64,000 nucleotides of DNA, from NCBI RefSeq assembly GCF_000226975.2, contig NZ_CP019285.1, positions 2,914,001 to 2,978,000 on the forward strand, read 5' to 3'. The notes below the pieces were generated by a model. The model was not told where the DNA came from and searched no databases. It worked only from the letters and a program-made list of their open reading frames with translations. This document shows positions 1-8,025 of the stretch, in pieces. The translations under genes were made by a program, and so were the position numbers. This stretch comes from Halobiforma lacisalsi AJ5 (GTDB lineage: Archaea > Halobacteriota > Halobacteria > Halobacteriales > Natrialbaceae). How positions within the stretch are numbered: position 1 is the first letter of the stretch; every line of letters starts with the position of its first letter.

Positions 1-476
1 GTTAGTAGCGAGCGTTTCGTTATAGATGTTACTAGTGAAATTACCGTGATTCAGTTGGTGGTTGTTATTTTTGACATGCCTTGTTGAACGCAAGACAGCG
101 TCGGGGTAGGATCGATCCTGCACAGTCACATAGTGTCAAAGGCGGGTTCTTAGATTGACCTCCTTCACGCCCTGAAGAACGTGGAATCCACCCATCGGAT
201 TTCCGCCGAGTGTGGCGTTCGAGGTTCCAACCCGCACTCAAGGGGAACCAGAGACACTCTGGCGAAACTCTCGTTTTCCCCCTGTCTAGGGCTGTGGCCC
301 GGCCAATGAGGCTCCATCGAATACCATGTCATCGCCGTCTGAGAATAGACCGCGTTCGTCATCGCCCCTTATCTGTTCGGGGCCGGCATCTCACGGTATT
401 CGTAGCATTCCATGGTACTCAGGGCCGCACAAGCGAGAAGAACGATCGGTACAGGTAGAGAACCCATCTCCGCAAG
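1..476. other. no convincing gene
   Basis: Only short overlapping open frames occur here. None has a recognisable motif, and they overlap one another on both strands. The stretch is less GC-rich at its left edge (about 1-80) than the genes that follow. I see no tRNA, repeat array or transposon end in it. A decayed gene cannot be excluded. Confidence 0.5.
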
Positions 477-480
477 ATGT

Positions 481-523
481 GGGAAGATTACTATATAGTC
501 GGGAAGAATTTTACATCTTCCCG
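481..523. promoter_or_regulatory. promoter/operator of AbrB-PIN pair
   Basis: A perfect 8-bp inverted repeat, CGGGAAGA (500-507) and TCTTCCCG (516-523), lies 20 bp upstream of the antitoxin ATG. A direct copy of the half-site (GGGAAGA, 481-487) sits before a TATA-like CTATATAG (491-498). This is the layout expected if the antitoxin represses its own promoter. The binding itself is inferred. Confidence 0.55.
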
Positions 524-542
524 TACAACAGGTAATCGCGCC

Positions 543-809
543 ATGTCAAAGTCGACAGATGAACGGGGCCGGATCTACCTCCCGAAAGACGTCCGAGAGC
601 GGTTCGGTGACCAGTATCGTATCGTCGAACTCCCGAGCCACGTCGCGCTCTTTCCCGTCGACGAGGACCCACTAGAGGGGCTCCGAGCTGCCGTTGGCGA
701 TGCCTTTGAGGGGACGGAAGACGCCGATCTGAAAGCAGACGCGCGCGAGGCGATCGCCCGAGAGGTTCGGGAGGAAACGGACGGCCGGTCGCAGGACGAT
801 GAGGAGTGA
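543..809 (+). CDS. AbrB/SpoVT-type antitoxin
   Basis: An 88-residue protein with an N-terminal swapped-hairpin AbrB-like domain (MSKSTDERGRIYLPKDVRER, then FGDQYRIVEL) and a charged C-terminal tail (about residues 50-88) that probably wraps the toxin. I chose the ATG at 543 because the AbrB fold begins right there and the upstream in-frame extension runs through the inverted-repeat operator. The PIN-domain gene starts 3 bp downstream of its stop, so the two form a VapBC-like operon. The antitoxin is expected to neutralise the PIN RNase and to repress the operon. Family assignment is by motif only. Confidence 0.82.
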   Translation: MSKSTDERGRIYLPKDVRERFGDQYRIVELPSHVALFPVDEDPLEGLRAAVGDAFEGTEDADLKADAREAIAREVREETDGRSQDDEE

Positions 810-812
810 ACT

Positions 813-1214
813 GTGTACGTCGAAACTGACTTTCTCACAGCACTAGTGAAGGAGGACGACTGGCTTCAGGATGCCGTAATCCGCGCCCTCGAAGAGCGCG
901 ATGACATTCATACCTCGATACTCGCATATGCCGAGGTTCTGGTGTTGTTCTACGACCATGAGACTGCCGAGTACGAAATCGATGCGCCGCGGGCGATTAC
1001 CAACCTGCTCGAACTGGTTCCTATCGTGCCGAACGAACACGAGGACGCGGTTCTGGCCGCTGCGGCGTTCCTCGACGAGTACGATCTCACCCCGTTCGAC
1101 GCACTTCACGCCGGACTCGTCACCGTCGGCGACGAATGCGTTCTTACGACCGAACAGGATTACGACACGGTCGGTCTCGACCGGACACCGTTAAAACCTG
1201 TATCTTCCGAGTGA
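813..1214 (+). CDS. vapC: VapC-type PIN-domain toxin
   Basis: A 133-residue PIN-domain ribonuclease, the usual VapC length. The acidic metal-binding residues expected of the fold are visible: D6 (ETDFLTAL), E41 (AYAEVLVL), D96 (TPFDALHAG) and D116 (TTEQDYD). The start is a GTG at 813, almost abutting the antitoxin stop, which suggests coupled translation. VapC toxins cleave RNA (often tRNA or rRNA) when freed from the antitoxin; the target here is unknown. All catalytic acids are present, so it is probably active. Confidence 0.85.
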   Translation: MYVETDFLTALVKEDDWLQDAVIRALEERDDIHTSILAYAEVLVLFYDHETAEYEIDAPRAITNLLELVPIVPNEHEDAVLAAAAFLDEYDLTPFDALHAGLVTVGDECVLTTEQDYDTVGLDRTPLKPVSSE

Positions 1215-1227
1215 ATCGTTTCGGAGA

Positions 1228-1357
1228 GATATCCAGTGTCTACAGAATCTGGCAGGGCAGTCCAGCCAGCGCACGCCGCTGGCTCAGACGCTTCAGACAA
1301 CATTACAACCACGATCGACCGAATCAAGCGCTGAATGGCCGAACACCAGCCGAGTAG
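1228..1357 (+). pseudogene. transposase C-terminal remnant
   Basis: The last 30 or so codons before the stop at 1355-1357 read ARRWLRRFRQHYNHDRPNQ followed by ALNGRTPAE. This is the characteristic tail of rve-type DDE transposases, whose C-terminus carries a YYNxxRPHQAL-like motif. The rest of the gene is missing: the upstream frame runs into the end of the PIN gene. It is a leftover of an insertion sequence. Confidence 0.6.
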
Positions 1358-1412
1358 GTGCTGAACTAGACCGTGCCATCGACAATATCTGATACCGTAC
1401 TGATCACAGCTT

Positions 1413-1634
1413 TCACCACCACGATTCTTCAACCTCTACCGAGTCAGGGAGCCGATCCCGATCGACAGTGTCGTAGCAGTTTACGCACTGGACAACGTTT
1501 TTAGTCCGACCGGTATCAGCCCAGCTGTGATCACCGCCTTCATCGTACGGATCGATTGGAGTTCGATTCTTCCGTTGCACACTTTGATCCTCGATCTCAG
1601 CTGAATCGGGGTGACGTGCCCTTGTGACGGTCAT
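1413..1634 (-). CDS. small hypothetical protein
   Basis: A 73-codon open frame whose product ends in VQCVNCYDTVDRDRLPDSVE. The single CxxC pair and acidic tail resemble half of a zinc-binding site, but no second CxxC is present. Its start lies 47 bp from the end of the ISH11-like element. I do not recognise a family; it may be a truncated gene or a chance frame. Confidence 0.3.
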   Translation of the reverse strand: MTVTRARHPDSAEIEDQSVQRKNRTPIDPYDEGGDHSWADTGRTKNVVQCVNCYDTVDRDRLPDSVEVEESWW

Positions 1635-1681
1635 GTAACATCGGTTGTACTGAACTGCGCCGTACTGGTTGTATTTGACCT

Positions 1682-2750
1682 GAGGGTGTCATAGAACGAT
1701 TACCACACCAAAGAGCAGGGTGAATGCTGAGATGGTATGGCCTCAGCGACCCTGCAAGATGATCCTTCGGTAGAGTCGTTCTTCAATGTCGCGGAGACCG
1801 AGACGCTAGCGTTGTTCGAGCACCTCTCCTTCGAGTTTCTCGAAGAGTTCGACGTGTTCGCCCCGGCGCAGACGGGGCGAACACGAGAGCATGAACCACC
1901 AGAGTTGATGCGTGGCTTCCTCCACTGCTACTACAAGGACATCTACGGGATTCGTCCGGTTGAGCGAGAGCTTCGGAACACGGTTGTTTGGCTCAGCTGT
2001 GGGTTCGATCGACCGCCGTCCAGAGACGCGGTCGATCGCTTTCTCACCGACCTCGAACACGTCGTTGACGAGGTCTTTGGCCGACTCGTCGAGCAGGCCG
2101 CCCGCCGCGGCCTGCTCGACTTGACTTACTGCATCGATTCAACTGACGTGAGGGCGATGCCTGCCGATCAAGACGCGTCGAAGTGCTACGATCCAACCGA
2201 CGACGAGTACTACCACGGCTACGGCTGTACGATCGTCTCGACCGGACAAAAGATCCCGATTGCGGCGGAGTTCACAGAGAGTAAGCAAGCGCCAGAGGAG
2301 ACGGCGATGCGCGTCACGCGTGACGCGCTCGCCGTCTCCACACCGATCTGGATGCTTGGAGACAGCGCCTACGACACGCTCGACTGGCACGACCACCTGC
2401 TGGCCGCAGGGGTCGTGCCAGTCGCTCCGTACAACGCGCGAAACACCGACGAGCCGAAAGATATCGAGTACAGAGTCGAAGACCGCATCGACGAACACAG
2501 CGAAGACGTTCAACTGAAGCAATCCACGTTGGATGAGACGTACAACCGCCGTACGGGGGTTGAACGAACCAACGAATCAGTCAAGGACTGCGGCCTCGGG
2601 CGAACGCACGCCCGAGGCCGCGTCCACGCACGAGCGCAGGTGTTCCTCGCACTCTGTCTGCGCCTCGTGGTCGCCATCACCAACTATGAACGCGGAGACA
2701 ATCCGGGAAGCACCATCATCACGGTGTGAGAAGAGTTCTATGACACCCTC
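1682..2750 (+). mobile_element. ISH11-like insertion sequence, complete
   Basis: Perfect 16-bp terminal inverted repeats (GAGGGTGTCATAGAAC at 1682-1697 and its complement at 2735-2750) bound a 1069-bp element. It is flanked by an 8-bp direct repeat TTTGACCT (1674-1681 and 2751-2758), a target-site duplication. The single transposase gene fills most of it. Length and architecture resemble ISH11 of the IS4/IS5 superfamily; the exact name needs ISfinder. A second copy lies at 16094-17601 in the opposite orientation. Confidence 0.92.
1737..2729 (+). CDS. DDE transposase of ISH11-like element
   Basis: A 330-residue transposase with an RNase H-like catalytic core. Likely catalytic acids are D134 (CIDSTD), D209 (LGDSAYDT) and E276 (GVERTNE), the DDE spacing of the IS4/IS5 superfamily with the typical Y/R-rich region before the last acid. 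The N-terminal 130 residues are probably DNA-binding. The gene is intact and lies between perfect terminal repeats, so the element is probably still mobile. The protein is identical, where both are present, to the broken copy near 16-17.5 kb. Confidence 0.92.
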   Translation: MASATLQDDPSVESFFNVAETETLALFEHLSFEFLEEFDVFAPAQTGRTREHEPPELMRGFLHCYYKDIYGIRPVERELRNTVVWLSCGFDRPPSRDAVDRFLTDLEHVVDEVFGRLVEQAARRGLLDLTYCIDSTDVRAMPADQDASKCYDPTDDEYYHGYGCTIVSTGQKIPIAAEFTESKQAPEETAMRVTRDALAVSTPIWMLGDSAYDTLDWHDHLLAAGVVPVAPYNARNTDEPKDIEYRVEDRIDEHSEDVQLKQSTLDETYNRRTGVERTNESVKDCGLGRTHARGRVHARAQVFLALCLRLVVAITNYERGDNPGSTIITV

Positions 2751-2758
2751 TTTGACCT

Positions 2759-3939
2759 AGTTGTGTTTGGGACTTCGTGTAGGATCGAATCTCACGGTGG
2801 GATCCCGGCAGTCTGTGGGGAGAGTGGATTCACGTCGCTTCGAGAGGGAATGCACACGCTCTGTACAATAGCTCACAGCATTCTGCCTGCCAGCTTTCCG
2901 AAACACACTGCTGTAATTAGTATGGGTTAATTTCTCACCTAGTATGAGTAGGATGGGTGCTATTCCATCCTAAATCCCGTGACGGGGGTGGCCCATACTA
3001 CTCAGCACCGATTGGATATAATAACAAGACAATATTGGACTGGCTGTGACGAAGACAACAGGAGTGCCGCTGGCCACCACGGAGGGAGAGCGTTCAGACA
3101 GAGATGGCGAACCAACCCTTGAAAGAAGTGATCCGAAACCAATCCTGAACGGATAGGAATTCTCTCGAGTAGACCGGAACGAACCGTCCAGTCTCCGCTA
3201 CTGCTCCCGACAGAAAACCGGAGTACCCCGATCCTGTTCGGAATACCCCGGTTTCAGAACTCTCGAGTTGATCTGGACGAGAGTTACCCACCCCAGGGGA
3301 GTCCGTAACGACCGACTCGCGCAGGCCCCGACAGGCCATTGCTACCGGAAGAACTCGTGTCCCGGTATAGTCTCTGACCCGACGGCTACGCCGAGACCGC
3401 TCGAGAAGAAGATTCCCTCTCGAGTCACCGACGTTGATCCGATATCGAGCAACAGGTCCCGTCACTCAGTGACTGGCACAACCACCCAAAAATGAGATAT
3501 AATATCTATTCGGGAGGAGGACAAAACCGGTCCGATAGAGGGCCCCATTCGATTTGATCCCGTCTGGGACCCCGCGCTATCGCTGAGAAATTCCTGTTTG
3601 GCCTGGCCAGTTCTCTGAGGTCCCCTCACGGAGGAGATAGTTTGCTGTTCGTAACGCACCGCTGTTGCAGTAGTGGCGTTGTTGTTATTATATTCAATCG
3701 GTCTCAGGTAGTATGGCCTGCCTCCGTCCTGCGGTTTAGTGTAGTATACTATGGGAGAGACACAGCCTAGTTGCCAGTAGTGGTCAGGGTAGTCGGGCGC
3801 TAGTGTAGTTACTATATCACGGGACTAGTCAGATACCAGTTATTTATTGGGAGGGGCTAACTGGATGATCTCAGCTGAGAGCACTGGGGGGTATCGCTCA
3901 CTGGTCGACCCAGAGAGAGGAAAATCGGTGTCGCCGATC
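2759..3939. other. 1.2-kb gene-poor stretch with nested inverted repeats
   Basis: No frame here has a recognisable motif; the longest, a 123-codon minus-strand frame at 3094-3465, is Arg/Ser-rich and looks like non-coding read-through. Two inverted repeats nest: TAGTATGGG (2918-2926) with CCCATACTA (2992-3000), and inside them TAGGATGG (2949-2956) with CCATCCTA (2965-2972). The right part (3660-3850) is AT-rich. It could hold a regulatory RNA, or be debris left beside the insertion sequence. Confidence 0.4.
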
Positions 3940-4740
3940 TCAACAGTGGTTGGCTTCCTGATATCCAGCGCGGACCTGATCGAGAATATCGACTCCCATG
4001 GCTGTCATACCGAACGAGATGAATCCCCAGAAGATCCCCGCAGCCAGTGTTGGACCGACCGCCCCAAACAGTGGTGTCTCAACGTATACTGCCGTTAGTG
4101 CCACACCAACGATCAGGGCTTTGAGACCCAGATCCCACGTATTCCCGAGCCATGCAAGATATCCAGATACGGACCGAATCTGGGGTCGAACAGTTTGACG
4201 GAGGCCAGGCACTATCCGCGCCTCGAGTTCGTCCCTCGGGGTCGGGTCGTCTAGGGTGATACGGTCGAGGATATTATCGGGATTATCCGGCTGAAACGCT
4301 GGCGCGATGTCTTTTCCCTCTGGAAGCCCGAACTTTATTTTCTTCCCGTCGTTGACCCTCTCGACAATACCAGCATCAACTAGGTTGTCGACGGCATTCC
4401 AGTAGGTATTGTACGCTGGCCCGCGCTCATACCCGATTTGCCACTGCTTGTGCTGATCGATAATCTTCCCTAGCTGATGGCATCGCCGGTTTGTTCTAGC
4501 TATCAGTAACTGCAGCAAGCAGAAAACGGTTACCCGGTAGAGATCCCGTCCGTTCAGTCCCTTACAGAATTTGCCCGTATCCTCCGCCAGCGTTCCAAAG
4601 ATGTCTTCGAACGCTACGTCATTTTCCTCGAGTACTTCATATACCCAGTCCGGAAGTACAGTGTCTGCATCGAGGCTAGCTGGGCGGTCAATATTTATTT
4701 CTTCGTTACTATCGCCGGATTTTGGTTGTCTTTCTGTCAT
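3940..4740 (-). CDS. membrane-anchored hypothetical protein
   Basis: A 266-residue protein with a soluble N-terminal part and two hydrophobic segments near the C-terminus (about residues 205-220 and 230-250). Residues of about 100-150 (NTYWNAVDNLVDAGIVERV, then a K-rich wing) look like a winged helix. I start at the ATG whose product begins MTERQPKSGDSN; the longer frame upstream has low-complexity sequence unlike a haloarchaeal protein. It is divergent from the cassette at 4930. A membrane-tethered DNA- or protein-binding sensor is possible, but no function can be assigned. Confidence 0.6.
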   Translation of the reverse strand: MTERQPKSGDSNEEINIDRPASLDADTVLPDWVYEVLEENDVAFEDIFGTLAEDTGKFCKGLNGRDLYRVTVFCLLQLLIARTNRRCHQLGKIIDQHKQWQIGYERGPAYNTYWNAVDNLVDAGIVERVNDGKKIKFGLPEGKDIAPAFQPDNPDNILDRITLDDPTPRDELEARIVPGLRQTVRPQIRSVSGYLAWLGNTWDLGLKALIVGVALTAVYVETPLFGAVGPTLAAGIFWGFISFGMTAMGVDILDQVRAGYQEANHC

Positions 4741-4929
4741 ATAGCTCCGGGGTCGTAACGGGAGGCAATAAAAATTGGTGCTGCATGAACGATCATCTAG
4801 TGACCGCGCCGATTTCTCACCCTTCTCTGCCAACACGCAGGTGCACCAGCAGGACACACCCACACAGACCGGCGCATCGATCACAGCTACTGGCTGCGTA
4901 GACAGGCACCTGCGCATCGCGAACCACGA

Positions 4930-5613
4930 ATGAGAGTACCAGAACCCACGGATACTGGCCGTAGTCATCGAAAGCTTTGCGAAAAAGCGGCCAGATACTT
5001 CGAAGCCGACCGAGATACTGACACTCCCCGGCTCGAGCAGACGCCCAAGACGATCGAGCCGGGGACGATACTGTACCGGACCGACGCGGGCGTCCAGCAA
5101 ACGGAATCGCCGTCAAGAGCCGTCGACGCTCTGTTGTCGGAACTCACGTCGGAGATCGACGACGAGGCGGACGCCGTCGAGGTCTACGTTGGCACTCGAG
5201 CAACGGCGGGGAGACTCATCGAAGCAGTTTCCAGAACCGAGCTGTTCCGCAAGACAGTCGTCCGGATCTACGTCGAAGAGCAAGGGACGTACACGCGATA
5301 CGTTCCCCCATACATCGACAAAGAGTCGCGGCCGAGTCGGATCTACACAGCGACGCTCCAGTTGTTTATCGACGAGTTCCTCGCAGAGACAACGGATCGG
5401 ACGGAAGCAGTGCCACTGGAGGAACTCTACGAACAGTTCTGTTGTTGGTGTCGGAACGTCACCGCAACCGCTGTACCGAGCCGACCTGGCTTTGGTCGAC
5501 TCCTGGCCGCAGAAGGGCTCGAAACGGGTCCGCGAGGAGAAGACAGAACTCGCTACGTACTGAACTACACGATCGCACCACCGACCACGACCAGCACCGG
5601 TAACGAGCAGTAG
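4930..5613 (+). CDS. cassette gene 1: small relative of the two large paralogues
   Basis: A 227-residue protein of unknown function. Its C-terminal half (about residues 135-190: IYTATLQLFIDEFLAE, then VPLEELYEQFCCW and PSRPGFGRLL) matches in layout the C-terminal modules of the two large downstream proteins, which read YKRALETFLETYT...FERFLTWYDG and ASKAFVELVTV...LRRRFKAWYT. The module resembles the winged-helix tails of plasmid or virus replication proteins, where a helix is followed by FxxWY and a short second helix. It is first in a same-strand run with the gene at 5641 (27-bp gap), so co-transcription is likely. Confidence 0.65.
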   Translation: MRVPEPTDTGRSHRKLCEKAARYFEADRDTDTPRLEQTPKTIEPGTILYRTDAGVQQTESPSRAVDALLSELTSEIDDEADAVEVYVGTRATAGRLIEAVSRTELFRKTVVRIYVEEQGTYTRYVPPYIDKESRPSRIYTATLQLFIDEFLAETTDRTEAVPLEELYEQFCCWCRNVTATAVPSRPGFGRLLAAEGLETGPRGEDRTRYVLNYTIAPPTTTSTGNEQ

Positions 5614-5640
5614 CAACCGGCTCCACTCATCTCCACTTTT

Positions 5641-7809
5641 ATGATGCAACAGGTCAATCGAATGCCGGCGATCGACAGTATACCGGACGACCGGACTCCG
5701 GCGGTCGCGCGCCACGGTGCGATCCACTGTTGTCAAAGCGGCCTTGGTGAGTCGTCGCTTCGCCTTTCCGGGGCCCTTGCGGGACCGTTGTGCGAGGCGA
5801 TTACGAACGCGAGTACGGCCGTCCCGGAACTGGCCTCGGTCGAACTGCTCGTCCTGACGGGAGAACGAACGGCGACCCTCGTTGTTCACGGTAGCCAGAC
5901 AGCGGAACACAACACGGGCTGGCTGGCCGATGGTGCCGGTGAAGCCGGCTCCGGACGGACTGCCGGCGGAGACGAGCTGGCAGCGCTGCTGCAACGACGG
6001 CTTCCGGACTGGTACGGAATCGAGCGAGGGACCCTCGTACTCGATCTCATCGGTATCGCTGCCGCACCGACGAGTCGACTCGTCTACACGGACGAGCCAC
6101 CGTCGGGGTCGGCACTCGAGTCGCTGTTCCGGGAGATCGTCGCCCGGAATCACAAGCATAATATCCCGACGGTCGGTCAACTGCTCGTTCAACGGGAGTC
6201 GACGGACCGGTTTCGGGTGACCGCGCGCGTCGCCGACATCGGTCGGGCGGAACGACCGCTTGGCCGTCACGGACTCGCAGCGTCGCTCGACGCCTCACCC
6301 AGTTGTCCGATCGATCGCACCACGCCGGACGGGATCACCTCGAGTCGACGCCTGGCAGACGATTACTGGGAGCGGAACGTTCCACACAGCAGCCGATTTC
6401 CCGGGCTGATGACCAGCCCCGGGACCACGAACGCTTTAGCGGCGCTGATGTCGTTGGGGTTCCGGGACAGTACCCACGAGTATGCAGCACTGTTGCAGGG
6501 CCGGCCGGCAGCGGACCCCTACGAACCGTTTCCGGTCGACCCTACGTTGGCGCTGTCGACTGCCGAACTCGAAGCGATACTTGACGTGACGCCCCACTAC
6601 GAGACGTGTCGCTGGCCGGCGAAACCGACTCGCTTTGCCCCGCGATTCATCCGCGAGACCGTACGAACGCAAGCGGCCGGAACGGACCACGAGGAGCTTC
6701 TTCGCGGTCCACATCCCGCTATGACGGAACTCGGCGTCCAGACCGGCGGTTCGCTCAGGGCGTTTACCGGCGGCTGGCTCGAAGAGACCGGCTATCACGC
6801 TGAGACACTCGATGAGCGGTCGCGAGGCGATCCCCACTTCCGGGGCCACCCGAACGACGATGCCGACGACGGGCCTGTCGTGCTGGTCGATCCCAACGGC
6901 GAGAGTTCGGACCAGGTCGTTGGAACAGCGGGCGAACTCATCATGGCGGCAAACCGTGCGCTGCGAGAGGGGTCACATCTGCTGGTCGTTACACCTTCAC
7001 GGGAGACAGCCCAGTGGGCCCGTGACGTCCTCGAAGTCCCGTATGCGAGCCGCCGTACTCGCGACGTTCAGCAGGTGTACAGTATTCCCGCGTTCGTCTA
7101 CACTGGTGACGGCGACATCGTCGTTACCGAGCGCGAGTCGCAACCGCTGTACTGGACCGTCTCCGACGGACAGCGATCTCTGTACGTCGGTGATCGGTGC
7201 CTGGCGTCAGGGCCGGTCACAGCGCCGCTCTCGTCGTATACGTTCGAGACGCCACGGCTGACCAAGCGCGGGGACTCGATGATCGTATTGAACGACGATC
7301 GAAGCGTCCGTGAGCGGCGGCCGTCGCTGGCAGCGTGTGCGACCGACTATCGGGCTGTGCGTCGTCCAGTACTGCCGATCCAGCCGCTGTTCTGTACGGA
7401 CGTGACGGTCGCGTATCGGGCGGGGAGTTCGCTCGTCGAACCGATCCGCTCGCAACGCTGGGACGACGGGAGGACGCTGGAGTCTCGACGACGTCACTAC
7501 AAGCGCGCCCTCGAGACGTTCCTCGAGACGTACACGGTCGGCGTTTCCGCTCAGAGCAGCAGGACGGCCCCGCGGTTCTTCGAGCGCTTTCTGACCTGGT
7601 ACGACGGGCGGATCACGTGGCCGGTACCCACTCGGGACCGACTCTCCCGAGCGCTACCGAACTGGGTGCACGCTCGGACGGATACGAGAGAACCGGTCGT
7701 ACTGGAAAATCGCTCCTGGTGGCTTCCAGTTGCGGATCTCCCGCTCGCGATTGCTCACGGCCGGTCTTCGGATGCATCGGCTCACCACGACCGATCAGCG
7801 ACTGAGTGA
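5641..7809 (+). CDS. cassette gene 2: large paralogue lacking nuclease residues
   Basis: A 722-residue protein of unknown function, colinear with the 799-residue product of cassette gene 3. Shared landmarks in order are a TSRL...LLVQ block (about 140-200), HEYAALLQGRP (about 280), an alpha/beta block ending HLLVVTPSR (about 405-455), FETPRLTKRGDS (about 535-545), and the C-terminal helix with FERFLTWYDG (about 645). Where gene 3 has its acidic nuclease-like motif this protein reads VVLVDPNGESSDQV, so the metal-binding acids are gone. It may be a structural or regulatory partner. ATG codons at 5641 and 5644 are both possible starts. Confidence 0.7.
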   Translation: MMQQVNRMPAIDSIPDDRTPAVARHGAIHCCQSGLGESSLRLSGALAGPLCEAITNASTAVPELASVELLVLTGERTATLVVHGSQTAEHNTGWLADGAGEAGSGRTAGGDELAALLQRRLPDWYGIERGTLVLDLIGIAAAPTSRLVYTDEPPSGSALESLFREIVARNHKHNIPTVGQLLVQRESTDRFRVTARVADIGRAERPLGRHGLAASLDASPSCPIDRTTPDGITSSRRLADDYWERNVPHSSRFPGLMTSPGTTNALAALMSLGFRDSTHEYAALLQGRPAADPYEPFPVDPTLALSTAELEAILDVTPHYETCRWPAKPTRFAPRFIRETVRTQAAGTDHEELLRGPHPAMTELGVQTGGSLRAFTGGWLEETGYHAETLDERSRGDPHFRGHPNDDADDGPVVLVDPNGESSDQVVGTAGELIMAANRALREGSHLLVVTPSRETAQWARDVLEVPYASRRTRDVQQVYSIPAFVYTGDGDIVVTERESQPLYWTVSDGQRSLYVGDRCLASGPVTAPLSSYTFETPRLTKRGDSMIVLNDDRSVRERRPSLAACATDYRAVRRPVLPIQPLFCTDVTVAYRAGSSLVEPIRSQRWDDGRTLESRRRHYKRALETFLETYTVGVSAQSSRTAPRFFERFLTWYDGRITWPVPTRDRLSRALPNWVHARTDTREPVVLENRSWWLPVADLPLAIAHGRSSDASAHHDRSATE

Positions 7810-7821
7810 TCGACCACGACC

Positions 7822-8025
7822 ATGTCCATCCGCGATACCCCACGAACGGGATCGATCGAAGTGCTGGCCCCTCTGGTCCGAACGACCGGGCTGAGGGAAG
7901 CTACCGGCCTCTCCTCGAAACGCGGTCTCCAGGCCAGCCCACGACTCGGATCTCACTCTGGTCAGCGGGCGTGGCAGTCGTATCGAACGCCGATCAACGC
8001 TCCGAAAACAGAAGATCACAAATAA
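7822..8025 (+). CDS. possible small linker gene
   Basis: A 67-codon frame fills the gap between two large cassette genes; its TAA is immediately followed by the ATG of the next gene. The product is basic and Ser/Arg/Gly-rich, unlike neighbouring acidic proteins, and has no motif. It may simply be leader sequence of the following gene. Confidence 0.3.
   Translation: MSIRDTPRTGSIEVLAPLVRTTGLREATGLSSKRGLQASPRLGSHSGQRAWQSYRTPINAPKTEDHK

Noticed and set aside
3094-3465. 123-codon minus-strand frame
   Set aside because: Arg/Ser/Gly-rich, no motif, no acidic bias expected of a haloarchaeal protein; looks like chance read-through.
5113-6270. 385-codon minus-strand frame
   Set aside because: Overlaps two cassette genes on the other strand and is Arg-rich; the plus-strand proteins show paralogy, this one shows none.
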